Assembly: GCF_000745855.1 (NCBI RefSeq) | Contig: NZ_JQKD01000003.1 | Coordinates: 62,001-126,000 of the forward strand | DNA length: 64,000 nucleotides | Direction: 5' to 3' | From: Xenophilus azovorans DSM 13620 | GTDB lineage: Bacteria > Pseudomonadota > Gammaproteobacteria > Burkholderiales > Burkholderiaceae_C | Part shown: one piece after another, positions 37,705 to 46,013 of the stretch | Position numbering within the stretch: position 1 is the stretch's first letter | Layout of the letters: every line of letters starts with the position of its first letter | The notes under the pieces: generated by a model | The model's input: the letters and a program-made list of their open reading frames with translations, nothing else | What the model was told of the DNA's origin: nothing | The model's database searches: none | Position numbers and translations under genes: made by a program

Positions 37705-37744
37705 CGAAATCGTTTTCGAGTCATTTGGGCCGAAACGATTTCGG
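37705..37744 (+). promoter_or_regulatory. Second and third LacI-type operator candidates
   Basis: CGAAATCGTTTTCG (37705-37718) matches the main operator except for one base near the centre. CCGAAACGATTTCGG (37730-37744) has perfect arms but a 3-nt centre, so it is weaker as a LacI site. Both lie upstream of the plus-strand operon that starts at 37830. With the site at 37594 they could allow looping across the divergent region of about 245 bp. No convincing -35/-10 pair was found for the plus strand. Confidence 0.55.
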
Positions 37745-37829
37745 AGTTCACGAGAGCCCGGCAGCAGCACCAGCAGCGACGCCGGATTCCTTCTCGCCCG
37801 TCGATTCATCTCCCCCCGAAGGAGCGCCC

Positions 37830-38801
37830 ATGAAACGAGTCTTCCTTGTCCTCGCCTCGCTGTGGCTGACGGTGTTCCCGCACCTGTCGCACGCAGCGGA
37901 CCCGTTCCCCGCCAAGCCCGTGCGGATCGTCGTCCCTTATCCGGCGGGAGGCCCCGTGGACATCATCGGCCGGGGTCTCGGCGCCAAGCTGTCGGAAGAC
38001 TGGAAGATGGGCGTCGTAGTCGACAACCGGCCCGGCGCGAACGAGATGATCGGCGCCTCGGAAGTCGCGCGCGCGCCGGCCGACGGCTACACGCTGCTGC
38101 TGGCCACGGATTCGACCTTCTCGCAGAACCAGTACCTCTACGAAAAGCTGTCGTACGACCCGAATGCCCTGGTGCCGGTGTCGCGGGTGGTCTTCGCCAA
38201 CCTGGTCCTGTTCGTACCCAGGGACTTCCCTGCCACCAACGTGCGCGAGTTCATCGCCTATGCGCGCAGCAAGCCCAACAAGATCAACTACGGGTCTGCC
38301 GGCATGGGCAACATCACGCACCTGTCCATGGCCTACGTCGCGAAGACGCAGTCGCTGCAGATGACGCATGTGCCCTACAAGGGCCTTGCACCGGTGATCC
38401 AGGACATGCTCTCGGGGCAGGTCGATGCGGCGTTCGGCGTGCCGTCCGCGCTGGAGCCCTACATCCGCGCGGGCAAGTTCAAGGCCCTGGCCATCTCCGG
38501 CACGAAGCGGGCGAAGCTGCTGCCGTCGGTTCCCACGTTCGCGGAGAGCGGCTACCCGGACATCGAGTCGAGCCTGAACATGGGCCTGTTCGCACCGCCC
38601 GGCACGCCGCCGGACGTCGTCAACGCCATCTCGGCAAAGGTGCGGGATGCCGTCAACGACCCGGCGTTCCGCACGAAATTCGTCGACGAACTCGCGCTCG
38701 AGGCCGCCGGGGACAGCCCGGCCGAGTTCGCCGGTTTCATCGCCAAGGACAAGCCGCTGCAGAAGAAGCGCATCGAGCTCTCCGGCGCCAGGCTGGACTG
38801 A
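37830..38801 (+). CDS. Bug/TctC-family periplasmic solute receptor
   Basis: This 323-residue receptor has a Sec signal peptide (MKRVFLVLASLWLTVFPHLS, cleavage after HAA) and canonical Bug motifs: IVVPYPAGGPVDIIGRGLG, NRPGANEMIGASEVARAPADG, HVPYKGLAPVIQDMLSGQ and VPTFAESGYPD. GAAGGAG lies 5 nt upstream of the ATG. It is the first gene of the plus-strand operon next to the LacI-type operators and probably binds the substrate of the divergent ligase operon. Confidence 0.92.
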   Translation: MKRVFLVLASLWLTVFPHLSHAADPFPAKPVRIVVPYPAGGPVDIIGRGLGAKLSEDWKMGVVVDNRPGANEMIGASEVARAPADGYTLLLATDSTFSQNQYLYEKLSYDPNALVPVSRVVFANLVLFVPRDFPATNVREFIAYARSKPNKINYGSAGMGNITHLSMAYVAKTQSLQMTHVPYKGLAPVIQDMLSGQVDAAFGVPSALEPYIRAGKFKALAISGTKRAKLLPSVPTFAESGYPDIESSLNMGLFAPPGTPPDVVNAISAKVRDAVNDPAFRTKFVDELALEAAGDSPAEFAGFIAKDKPLQKKRIELSGARLD

Positions 38802-38815
38802 TGCGGAGGACCGCC

Positions 38816-39826
38816 ATGATCATCGACCTGCACGCCCACGCGCTCGGAGAGCGCTTCCTCCACGACCTCGCCAGGACCCCGGTGGCCGGCCTTCGCGCCG
38901 AACGCGGCGACGACGGCTACTGGGTGATCCGCCGGCACGGCGACGACCGCAAGAGCTCGATCGATCCGAACCTGCACGACCTGCCCGGGCGCATCGACAG
39001 CCTCAAGCGCCGCAACGTCGAACTGCAGCTGTTCGCGCCGCCGCCCTTCATGCTGGCCTGGCCGGACGGCGCCGCCGGCACCGAACTCGTGCGCGCGCTC
39101 AACCGGGCCAGCCGTGACATCGCCGCGGATTCGGAAGGCCGCATGGAGATGCTCGCGGTGCTGGCCCTGGGCGAACCGGAGGTCGCGGTGCAGGAGCTGC
39201 AGCGGGCGGTGGACGAATACGGCGTGCGCGGCGTGATGATGCCCAGCTCCGCCGGCGGCCGGCCGCTGGACGGGCCCGAATTCGCGCCGCTGTTCACGCT
39301 GATCGAGAAGCTGGGGCTGATCGTCTTCATGCACCCCACGTCGGCCGTGACGTCCGAGCGCTTCGGCATGTACGGCATCCACGTGCTGGTGGGCTGGCCC
39401 TTCGAGACGACGCTGGCGGTGACGCGCATGATCTTCAACGGCCTGCTGGAGCGCCACCCCCGGCTCAAGCTGGTGCTGGCGCATGGCGGCGGCAACCTGG
39501 TGTACCTGCGCGGGCGCCTCGACTCGGCCTACGACGCCACCGGCTGGGAGGCGGACCCCTACTTCCGCCAGCACATCAGCCAGCGGCCCAGCGCCTACCT
39601 GGACCGCCTGTACTACGACACCTGCGCCCTGAGCGAAGACAGCAACCGGTTCACGATCCAGACCATGGGGCCGGAGCGCGTCGTGTTCGGCTCCGACTAT
39701 CCCTTCGACATCGGCGACCCGGAAGGCAAGCGCTCGGTGCCGGTGGTGGACGGGCTCCCGCCGGCCGACCGCGAGAAGGTCTATCGCGGCAATGCGCAGC
39801 GGCTTCTGGCCGATGCAGGGCGCTGA
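38816..39826 (+). CDS. Amidohydrolase-2 family protein (ACMSD-like)
   Basis: This 336-residue TIM-barrel metal enzyme has the HxH start MIIDLHAHALGERF, then FMHPTSAV, LVLAHGGGNLVYLRGRL and the late aspartate motif VVFGSDYPFDIGD. Relatives decarboxylate or hydrolyse aromatic and dienoic acids, with 2-amino-3-carboxymuconate semialdehyde decarboxylase as type member. Start 38816 is chosen over the ATG at 38801 because GGAGGA lies 5 nt before it. It lies between two Bug receptor genes. Confidence 0.85.
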   Translation: MIIDLHAHALGERFLHDLARTPVAGLRAERGDDGYWVIRRHGDDRKSSIDPNLHDLPGRIDSLKRRNVELQLFAPPPFMLAWPDGAAGTELVRALNRASRDIAADSEGRMEMLAVLALGEPEVAVQELQRAVDEYGVRGVMMPSSAGGRPLDGPEFAPLFTLIEKLGLIVFMHPTSAVTSERFGMYGIHVLVGWPFETTLAVTRMIFNGLLERHPRLKLVLAHGGGNLVYLRGRLDSAYDATGWEADPYFRQHISQRPSAYLDRLYYDTCALSEDSNRFTIQTMGPERVVFGSDYPFDIGDPEGKRSVPVVDGLPPADREKVYRGNAQRLLADAGR

Positions 39827-39860
39827 AGCGCCGACAACCACCACATCCCTGGAGTCCATC

Positions 39861-40838
39861 ATGCACACGATCCTCAAGTGCGCCGCTGCACTGGCCTTGT
39901 CCGCCGGATGCCTCGCGGCGGTGCAAGCCCAGTCTTCGGCATTCCCCTCGCCCCGCGCGGTCAAGATCGTCGCGCCGTTCGCCCCCGGCGGAAGCGGCGA
40001 CACGCTGGCCCGCCTCCTGGCCGAAAAGCTCGCCCTGGTCTGGCAGACGCCGGCCATCGTCGAAAACCGGCAAGGCGGCAGCGCCGTGGTGGCGACGCAG
40101 ATGATCGCCACCTCGCCGGCGGACGGCCACACCCTGCTGGTGTCGGCCTCGAACTTCACGATCAACCCCCACCTGCTGTCCAAGCTGCCCTATGACAGCG
40201 CCAGCGACTTCGCGCCGGTCACCTTGCTGGCGACCAACCCGCACATCCTGATCGTCAACCCGGCGGTGCCGGCCGGCAACCTCAAGGAGTTCATCGCATG
40301 GGCGAAGGCGAAGAAGGGGAGCGGCACGTACGCTTCCTTCGGCATCGGGTCGTCGGGGCACCTGGGCTTCGAGCGCTTCAAGCATGCGACGGGCATCGAC
40401 ATGGTCCACGTGCCATACAAGGGCGCGGCGCCGGCGATTTCCGATCTCATGAGCGGCCAGGTGGATGCGATGTTCTGCGACACGCAGCAGGTGATCCAGT
40501 TTCTCTCCAGCGGCAAGATCCGGCCGATCGCCTCGGCCAGCCAGGCGCGCACGAAGACGCTGCCGGATGTGCCGACGTTCACCGAGGGCGGGGTGCCGGA
40601 CTTCGTCTCGACGTCCTGGTTCGGGCTGATCGCCCGGGCCGGCACGCCGCCGGACGTGCTCGCCGAGATCAACCGCGGCGTGGTCGGCGTCCTCAACCAG
40701 TCCGAAGTCAAGGCACGCCTCTATGCCATGGGGATCGATGCCGTGGGCAGCTCGCAGAAGGACTTCGACGCGTTCCTGAAGAAGAACGCCAAAGAGTACG
40801 GCGACATCATCCAGTCTGCGGGGATCAAGGCCGATTGA
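39861..40838 (+). CDS. Bug/TctC-family periplasmic solute receptor
   Basis: This 325-residue receptor has a Sec signal peptide (CAAALALSAGCLAAVQAQ region) and Bug motifs VKIVAPFAPGGSGDTLARL, ENRQGGSAVVATQMIATSPADG, HVPYKGAAPAISDLMSGQ and DVPTFTEGG. Two receptors within one operon of four genes is unusual; they may bind different members of a substrate family. GGAG lies 6 nt upstream of the ATG. It overlaps the RidA gene by one base (TGATG). Confidence 0.92.
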   Translation: MHTILKCAAALALSAGCLAAVQAQSSAFPSPRAVKIVAPFAPGGSGDTLARLLAEKLALVWQTPAIVENRQGGSAVVATQMIATSPADGHTLLVSASNFTINPHLLSKLPYDSASDFAPVTLLATNPHILIVNPAVPAGNLKEFIAWAKAKKGSGTYASFGIGSSGHLGFERFKHATGIDMVHVPYKGAAPAISDLMSGQVDAMFCDTQQVIQFLSSGKIRPIASASQARTKTLPDVPTFTEGGVPDFVSTSWFGLIARAGTPPDVLAEINRGVVGVLNQSEVKARLYAMGIDAVGSSQKDFDAFLKKNAKEYGDIIQSAGIKAD

Positions 40839-41278
40839 TGAAGGCCGCGACGATCGGCATGGTGGCACGCCCGCTCATGGACATCCCGGGCGCGGCCAGG
40901 CCCGGCGGCCACTACAGCCATGCCGTTGCGGCCAACGGGATGCTCTACATCTCCGGGCAGCTGCCGATCACTGCATCCGGCGAGAAGCTCACCGGCGCAT
41001 CGTTCGAGCAACAGGCCGGCCAGACGCTGCAGAACATCTCCGCCATCCTCGAAGCGGCCGGCGCGGACAAGTCGGACCTCGTGCAGGTGCGCGTCTACCT
41101 GGCCGACGTCGACCACTGGCCGCGCTTCAACGACCTCTATGCGCAGTGGATCGGGGATTGGAAGCCGGCCCGGGCCGTGGTCCCGGTCGGTGCGCTGCAC
41201 TACGGGCTGCAGGTCGAGGTGGAAGCCGTGGCGTTGCTTCGTGACGCCGGCCCGGCTCGAGATCGAACCGTGCCCTGA
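40838..41278 (+). CDS. RidA/YjgF/YER057c/UK114 family protein
   Basis: This 146-residue protein has the RidA fold: HYSHAVAANGMLYISGQLPI, TLQNISAILEAAGADKSDLVQV and the C-terminal active-site segment KPARAVVPVGALHYGLQVEVEAVAL. The arginine that binds the imine substrate is present. RidA proteins hydrolyse reactive enamines/imines, and family members in catabolic operons often handle pathway-specific enamines. Its presence with an ACMSD-like amidohydrolase hints at a nitrogen-containing substrate. It is the last gene of the operon. Confidence 0.88.
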   Translation: MKAATIGMVARPLMDIPGAARPGGHYSHAVAANGMLYISGQLPITASGEKLTGASFEQQAGQTLQNISAILEAAGADKSDLVQVRVYLADVDHWPRFNDLYAQWIGDWKPARAVVPVGALHYGLQVEVEAVALLRDAGPARDRTVP

Positions 41279-41430
41279 TGGCCGGTGCCAGACACACATT
41301 GGAGGCCGGAGACGCGACAGAGCGCTTCTCTCTTGATTGCAGTCCCGATCGAGGGACATTCAACGCCTCGCGCACCTGATGACCTACATTTTCATTGTTG
41401 TCATTCGGAGTCGCTGACCTGCGCAATGCA

Positions 41431-41688
41431 GGGGCGCACGTGCATTTCGTGGCCACCATCCTGAACCATCCGGCCGCGGGCACAGCCGGCGGCTGGGCTG
41501 CCCAAGCCCTCGGGCCGGACACCCTTCGCCGGTCCATCGGCATATCGTTCATCGTCATGGCTGGCTGGATGCTGATTCCGGACAGGATCGCCGAGAAACC
41601 CTCGATGCGCGCGGCGCACGGCATTGCCGCCGCCATCTTCGGCGTACCGGGTGCGCCGATGCTGCTCAAGGTCGGAAAGCCGTTCTGA
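41431..41688 (+). pseudogene. Remnant of a UPF0016/GDT1-type membrane transporter
   Basis: The frame encodes HFVATILNHPAAG, GPDTLRRSIGISFIV, MAGWMLIPD and then AEKPSMRAAHGIAAAIFG. The first part matches the region after the first E-x-G-D-K-T motif of UPF0016/TMEM165-GDT1 proteins, and the last part matches their C-terminal helix. The N-terminus with the first motif and the middle with the second are missing, so this is an internally deleted, probably non-functional fragment of about 85 codons from a protein of about 190. The 150 bp before it hold only the inverted repeat GTCCC/GGGAC near 41342. Confidence 0.6.
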
Positions 41689-41690
41689 GC

Positions 41691-43322
41691 ATGCACCCTC
41701 CGAACAGGAGCCAGACGCCGCACCGTCAGCCGACCTACGCCGCCGCGGGGCTGCTGGCGCTGGTGACGGCTTTCATCGTCCTGGGGCACGACGGGCGGCG
41801 CGTGGCCCAGCTGCTGGTGCTGTTCCTGCCGGCACTGGCCTGGCTCGCATGGCCGGTCGCCAGCGCCGCCGCGCGGCGAATCCGGCAGATCGTCGTCTGG
41901 TCCTGGGCCCTGTGCTTTGTCCTGGATGGCGCCGTTCGCGGGTTCTTGCTGGGCGCGTACGCAGCGGCACCGGACGGCGCCCTCGTGCTCGGCTCGGCCG
42001 CCAACAGCAATCCCCGCGAGGCGGGCGAATATCTGCAGGCGAACTGGCGCACGATCGTGCTGTGGCTGGCGGCCTCCACCGCTGCCGTGGCAGTGGCCTG
42101 GCGCCTAGCCGCCCACGGTGCCACCCCGGAGGCCGGTGCACCGCGCAGGCCGATGGTCGCGGCCCTCTGCGTGTGCCTGCTCATCGCCGCCGTCGGCTAC
42201 GCGAGCAAGCCCTGGCGCCGGCTGCATCCGATGGCCTTCTGGCCCGGATGGATGCTTTCGCTGGAAAGCCTGCGCAGCAGCCTGGCGGATCAGCAACGGC
42301 TGCGGGCGCTCGCCCTCGAACGCGCCCGTTCGCTCGGCCCCACCATCGACCGCGACGGTCCGTCCACGGTGGTGCTGGTCATCACCGACAGCATCAACCG
42401 CGACAACATGTCGCTGTACGGCTATGCAAGGGCCACGACGCCCCGCCTGGCCGACCAGGCCCACCAGTTGGGCGAGCGGATGCTGACCCTGCGCAACGCC
42501 TGGTCGGTGGATGCCAGCACCCTGCCAGCGCTGCGCAACATCTTCGGCCTGGGCAGCCCGGATGCGCAGGATGCGCAACACCTGCTGGCCCTGGCCAGGG
42601 CGGCTGGCTACAAGGTCTGGTGGATGAGCAACCATGACGACATCGCGGTCGAGCAGCAGCATGCGCGGCTGGCGGACGTGGTGGACTTCGTCAACAGGAC
42701 GCCGGGGCGGGCGAGCGCTTCGCTCGATGGCGAACTGCTGGACTGTCTGCAGGAGGCGCTGGAGGATTCGACGCCGCGCAAGCTCATCGTGGTGCACCTC
42801 CTGGGCGCGCACCCGCACTACCGATTACGCTTCCCGGCCGGACAGAACCCGTTCGACGATGTGCCCGACCAGGTAGACCAGCAGTTGGAAGAACAAGGCC
42901 GCTCGGCATGGGTTCGGCGGTTCAGACAGGACTATGACGCGGCGCTGCTGTATCACGACTTCGTGGTCTCGGAAACGCTGCAGCTCACGCGCACCGCGGG
43001 TGCGCCGCAGGGCCATCGCGCATGGATGTATCTCTCCGACCACGGGCAGGAAGTGGGGCATGTGCGCGATCAGGCCGGCCACAGTCCGACCAGCGAATCG
43101 GGCTATCGCATTCCTGCACTGCTGTGGCGCAGCGATCCGCCCTGGACGGCGGGTGCAGCGATTGCTTCCAGGCCGTTCCGGGCGGACTGGGCGGGTTGGA
43201 CCTTGGCCAATCTCATGCACCTGCGATGGGCGGGACGGCAGCCATCGCAGGACGTGCTCGATCAGCAATACCGCTGGAGGGCGCCCCAGCTGCCGATTTC
43301 CATCTCGTCCTTCGAACGCTGA
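41691..43322 (+). CDS. Phosphoethanolamine-transferase-like sulfatase-fold membrane protein
   Basis: This 543-residue protein has about five N-terminal membrane segments in residues 15-180 and a C-terminal alkaline-phosphatase-like domain. VLVITDSINRDNMSLYGYAR near residue 228 is the nucleophile region of lipid A/glycan phosphoethanolamine transferases, but the usual GET threonine is a serine here (TDS). Other catalytic elements are LSDHGQEVG and GHSPTSESGYRIPALLW. It may transfer phosphoethanolamine to an envelope glycan or be altered in activity. Fragments of unrelated genes on both sides suggest a rearranged locus. Confidence 0.82.
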   Translation: MHPPNRSQTPHRQPTYAAAGLLALVTAFIVLGHDGRRVAQLLVLFLPALAWLAWPVASAAARRIRQIVVWSWALCFVLDGAVRGFLLGAYAAAPDGALVLGSAANSNPREAGEYLQANWRTIVLWLAASTAAVAVAWRLAAHGATPEAGAPRRPMVAALCVCLLIAAVGYASKPWRRLHPMAFWPGWMLSLESLRSSLADQQRLRALALERARSLGPTIDRDGPSTVVLVITDSINRDNMSLYGYARATTPRLADQAHQLGERMLTLRNAWSVDASTLPALRNIFGLGSPDAQDAQHLLALARAAGYKVWWMSNHDDIAVEQQHARLADVVDFVNRTPGRASASLDGELLDCLQEALEDSTPRKLIVVHLLGAHPHYRLRFPAGQNPFDDVPDQVDQQLEEQGRSAWVRRFRQDYDAALLYHDFVVSETLQLTRTAGAPQGHRAWMYLSDHGQEVGHVRDQAGHSPTSESGYRIPALLWRSDPPWTAGAAIASRPFRADWAGWTLANLMHLRWAGRQPSQDVLDQQYRWRAPQLPISISSFER

Positions 43323-43492
43323 GCTCGTCAGCGACGTCGGCTCCCCGCTCCTTCGGCGATCGCCGACCGCACTATCCGGTGCGCGATCGGACGGCAACTG
43401 CACCGGCCACCGGCTGCACGGCGGCCACGATGGCGGGAATGCAATCTGGGCCCGCCGGCGCGCGGGCTGCCATCCTTCCCATGCATCTGCCA

Positions 43493-43609
43493 GTGGACGG
43501 AGGCGAGGAGAAGCTGGGCGACTATCTGCGCAAGGGCCCGGTGGAAAGCGGCTACAACGCGGACCTCGCCCGCGATGGCGACCAGGGTTTGGCGCTGGCC
43601 CGGGCGTGA
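43493..43609 (+). pseudogene. Fragment of an OmpR-type response regulator
   Basis: The short frame encodes EEKLGDYLRKGPVESGYNAD and then LARDGDQGLALARA before stopping at 43609. This closely matches the first helix and second strand of receiver domains of CusR/IrlR-like metal response regulators (DEEKLGDYLRKGL, SGYxVDLARDG). The start of the domain (ILVVEDE) is degraded and the phosphorylation site and DNA-binding domain are absent. Codons are GC-biased as in real genes. The rest of the 425-bp space (43323-43747) shows only a small hairpin, CGCTGA/TCAGCG, at the transferase stop. Confidence 0.6.
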
Positions 43610-43747
43610 GCGAGGTGAGCGCAGCGGTCGATGGCCGGAGGGTTCCCGTGCGCACGGCCCCCGGGACCGACTGCTTCCGGGCAGTGGTGCAGTTCGCCGG
43701 AATGTTGCACGTTGCAGGATGCGCAGTTCGCAAGCCTCCAGACGCGC

Positions 43748-44719
43748 TCAGAACCCTGCATGCACGTCGCGGAACAGCCGCGGCGAAATGCCGAAACGCT
43801 GCTCGAAAGCCTGGCTCAGCCGCGTCGCCGGAAAGAGCCCCACCTGCGCAGCGACCGCTTTGAGCGACACCCCGCGCGCGAGCAGCAGCCGCGCGGCGTC
43901 CAGCCGCGCGGTCTCGACGAAGCGGGCCGGCGTCTCGCCCGTGGCCGCCACGAACTTGCGGTGGAAGGTGCGCTCCGACAGGCCGGCACGGGCCGCCAGC
44001 GCTGCGATGTCCAGCGGCGCCGCGAGATGGGCATGGATCCATCCGATGAGATCGGCAAAGGGGCTGTCGGCCTTCGCCTGCGCCTGCAGCAGCGGGCTGA
44101 ACTGCGATTGATGGCCGGGGCGGCGGGCGTAGAGCACCAGCCGCTTGGCCACCTCGCCGGCGACCGCCGCGTCCAGGTCGCCGGCCACCATCGCCAGTGC
44201 CATGTCGATGCCGGTGCTGACGCCGGCGGAAGTCCAGTGCCGGCCGTCTTCCACGTACAGCGCCTCGGCGTCGACGCTCAGCGCAGGGAAGGCTTGCGCG
44301 AGCGGCGCGCAGCCGTCCCAATGCGTGGCGACGCGGCGGCCGTCGAGCAGGCCGAGCGCCGCCAGGACGAAGGCGCCGGTGCACACGGAGCCCAGGCGCC
44401 TGGCCTTGCCGGCCAGGGCCGGCAGCGCATCGCGCAGGGCCGGATCCCGCATCGCCTGCAGCAACGGCTCCCGCTCGGCACCCATGACCAGCAGCGTGTC
44501 GACGGCTTCGGCGCGCAGGTCGCCGATAGCGCGCGTCTCGACGAGCACTCCGCTGCTGCTCGCCACCGGGCCGCCGGCGGCCGAGGCCAGATCGATGATG
44601 TAGCACGGTGGCGCGTCACGCACCGCCAGCGCACAGTTGGCGCCGTGGAAGACCGAGATCGGCCCGGCCATGTCGAGCAGCTCGAAGCCCGGATAGACGA
44701 CGAAGACGATGCGGCGCAT
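43748..44719 (-). CDS. GlxA-type AraC-family regulator
   Basis: This 323-residue regulator joins an N-terminal DJ-1/PfpI-like domain (IVFVVYPGFELLDMAGPISV, nucleophile-elbow cysteine in LGSVCTGAFVLAA) to a C-terminal AraC helix-turn-helix pair (ALAARAGLSERTFHRKF and GVSLKAVAAQVGLFPATRLS). Regulators of this type respond to unknown small ligands through the PfpI domain. ATG 44719 is used; ATG 44746 would add nine residues but lies in the palindrome TTGGCA-N4-TGCCAA. The divergent gene at 44813 encodes another DJ-1/PfpI protein, which is likely its target. Confidence 0.88.
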   Translation of the reverse strand: MRRIVFVVYPGFELLDMAGPISVFHGANCALAVRDAPPCYIIDLASAAGGPVASSSGVLVETRAIGDLRAEAVDTLLVMGAEREPLLQAMRDPALRDALPALAGKARRLGSVCTGAFVLAALGLLDGRRVATHWDGCAPLAQAFPALSVDAEALYVEDGRHWTSAGVSTGIDMALAMVAGDLDAAVAGEVAKRLVLYARRPGHQSQFSPLLQAQAKADSPFADLIGWIHAHLAAPLDIAALAARAGLSERTFHRKFVAATGETPARFVETARLDAARLLLARGVSLKAVAAQVGLFPATRLSQAFEQRFGISPRLFRDVHAGF

Positions 44720-44739
44720 TGGCAGGAATTTGCATGTTT

Positions 44740-44755
44740 TTGGCATGACTGCCAA
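44740..44755. promoter_or_regulatory. Palindrome between the GlxA-type regulator and the PfpI gene
   Basis: TTGGCATGACTGCCAA has perfect 6-bp arms and a 4-nt centre; a third half-site TTGGCA lies at 44719-44724. The position between two divergent starts (44719 and 44813) makes it a good candidate operator for the AraC-type regulator. Confidence 0.5.
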
Positions 44756-44812
44756 CACCGACAGGAATAGCCTGATCGCCATGTGTCGTTCTTCGCTGTC
44801 CGGAGCCCTGCC

Positions 44813-45970
44813 ATGTCTGTCCGCCATGTCGCCTGGGCCGGGTTGACGCTGCTGGTGCTGGCGCTGGCGGGCCTCGGCCTCTGGCTGTCCAGCCTGCCGG
44901 TGCCCGCGGCGGTGCAGGCGCCGCCCGTCCCCGAAGCGGAAGTGCAAGCGATGCTGGCGTCCCTGAAGCCACCCAAGCGGGCGCGGCCGCTGGTGGCGAT
45001 GGTGGGCCTGAACGACGCTACCGAAACCACCGACTACCTGGTGCCCACCGGCATCCTGCGGCGCGCCGATGTCGCCGACGTGCTCCTGCTGGCGACCGGC
45101 CCGGGACCTGTGCAGCTCTATCCGGCGCTGGCCGTGCAACCCGATGCGACCCTCGCGGACTTCGACGCACGCCATCCCGACGGGGCCGACTACGTCATCG
45201 TGCCGGCCATGCGCCGCGACGACGATCCGGCCGTGCTCGCCTGGCTGCGGGACCAGGCGGGCAAGGGCGCCATCATCGTCAGCGTGTGCGCCGGGGCGAA
45301 GGTGATCGCGGCCGCAGGGCTGCTGGACGGCAGGCGGGCCACGACGCACTGGTACTACCTGAAGACACTGCTCGGCAAGCATCCGGCGATCACCTATGTG
45401 CCGAACCGGCGGATGGTCGTGGACCGGAACGTCGCCACGACCACCGGCATCACGGCCTCGATACCCATGATGCTGACCCTGATCGAGGCCATGGGCGGGC
45501 GGCAGAAGGCCGCGGAGGCGGCGCGCAGCCTCGGCGTCGCGCAATGGGATGCACGTCACGCCAGCGGTGCGTTCAAGTTCACGCGGCCGTTCGCGGCCAC
45601 CGTGCTCGGCAACGTGATGGCCTTCTGGAACCGCGAGCAGATCGGCATCGAGTTGACCCCCGGCATGGACGAGGTGTCGCTGGCGCTCGTGGCCGATGCC
45701 TGGTCGCGGACCTACCGGTCGAGGGCCGTCACCTTCGCGGCCTCAGGGGCGGCGGTGGTCGAAAGCCGCCACGGCATCCGCGTCATTCCGGGTGAAGGCG
45801 CCGCTGCAAAGAAGCACGGCACGGCCTCGTGGCAGGACCGCAAACCGGCGGATGCCCTGGACCAGGCCCTGGCGGACATCGGCGCGCGCTACGGACGCCG
45901 CACGGCCGACGTCGTCGCCATGCAGCTCGAATATTCCGGGCCCCCTGCGCAGCCCGGGGCCGCGCCATGA
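44813..45970 (+). CDS. Membrane-anchored DJ-1/PfpI-superfamily protein
   Basis: This 385-residue protein has one N-terminal membrane helix (AGLTLLVLALAGLGLWLSS, residues 9-27) followed by a DJ-1/PfpI domain with the nucleophile elbow IVSVCAGAKVIAAAG (Cys159) and TTHWYYLKTLLG. A second, C-terminal part (residues about 250-385) is not assigned. ATG 44813 has GGAG 7 nt upstream; a GTG at 44783 is less likely. The anchor suggests that the domain lies in the periplasm. It may act with the divergent GlxA-type regulator, whose own N-terminal domain is homologous. Confidence 0.8.
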   Translation: MSVRHVAWAGLTLLVLALAGLGLWLSSLPVPAAVQAPPVPEAEVQAMLASLKPPKRARPLVAMVGLNDATETTDYLVPTGILRRADVADVLLLATGPGPVQLYPALAVQPDATLADFDARHPDGADYVIVPAMRRDDDPAVLAWLRDQAGKGAIIVSVCAGAKVIAAAGLLDGRRATTHWYYLKTLLGKHPAITYVPNRRMVVDRNVATTTGITASIPMMLTLIEAMGGRQKAAEAARSLGVAQWDARHASGAFKFTRPFAATVLGNVMAFWNREQIGIELTPGMDEVSLALVADAWSRTYRSRAVTFAASGAAVVESRHGIRVIPGEGAAAKKHGTASWQDRKPADALDQALADIGARYGRRTADVVAMQLEYSGPPAQPGAAP

Positions 45971-46013
45971 ACACGCCGATCGCCGGCGCGCAACGCCGCG
46001 ATGGAGGCTGCCG

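Noticed and set aside
44746..44783. Alternative starts at 44746 for the GlxA-type regulator and GTG 44783 for the PfpI protein
   Set aside because: Both lie in or near the presumed operator region. The starts at 44719 and 44813 give normal N-termini, and the latter has a GGAG site.
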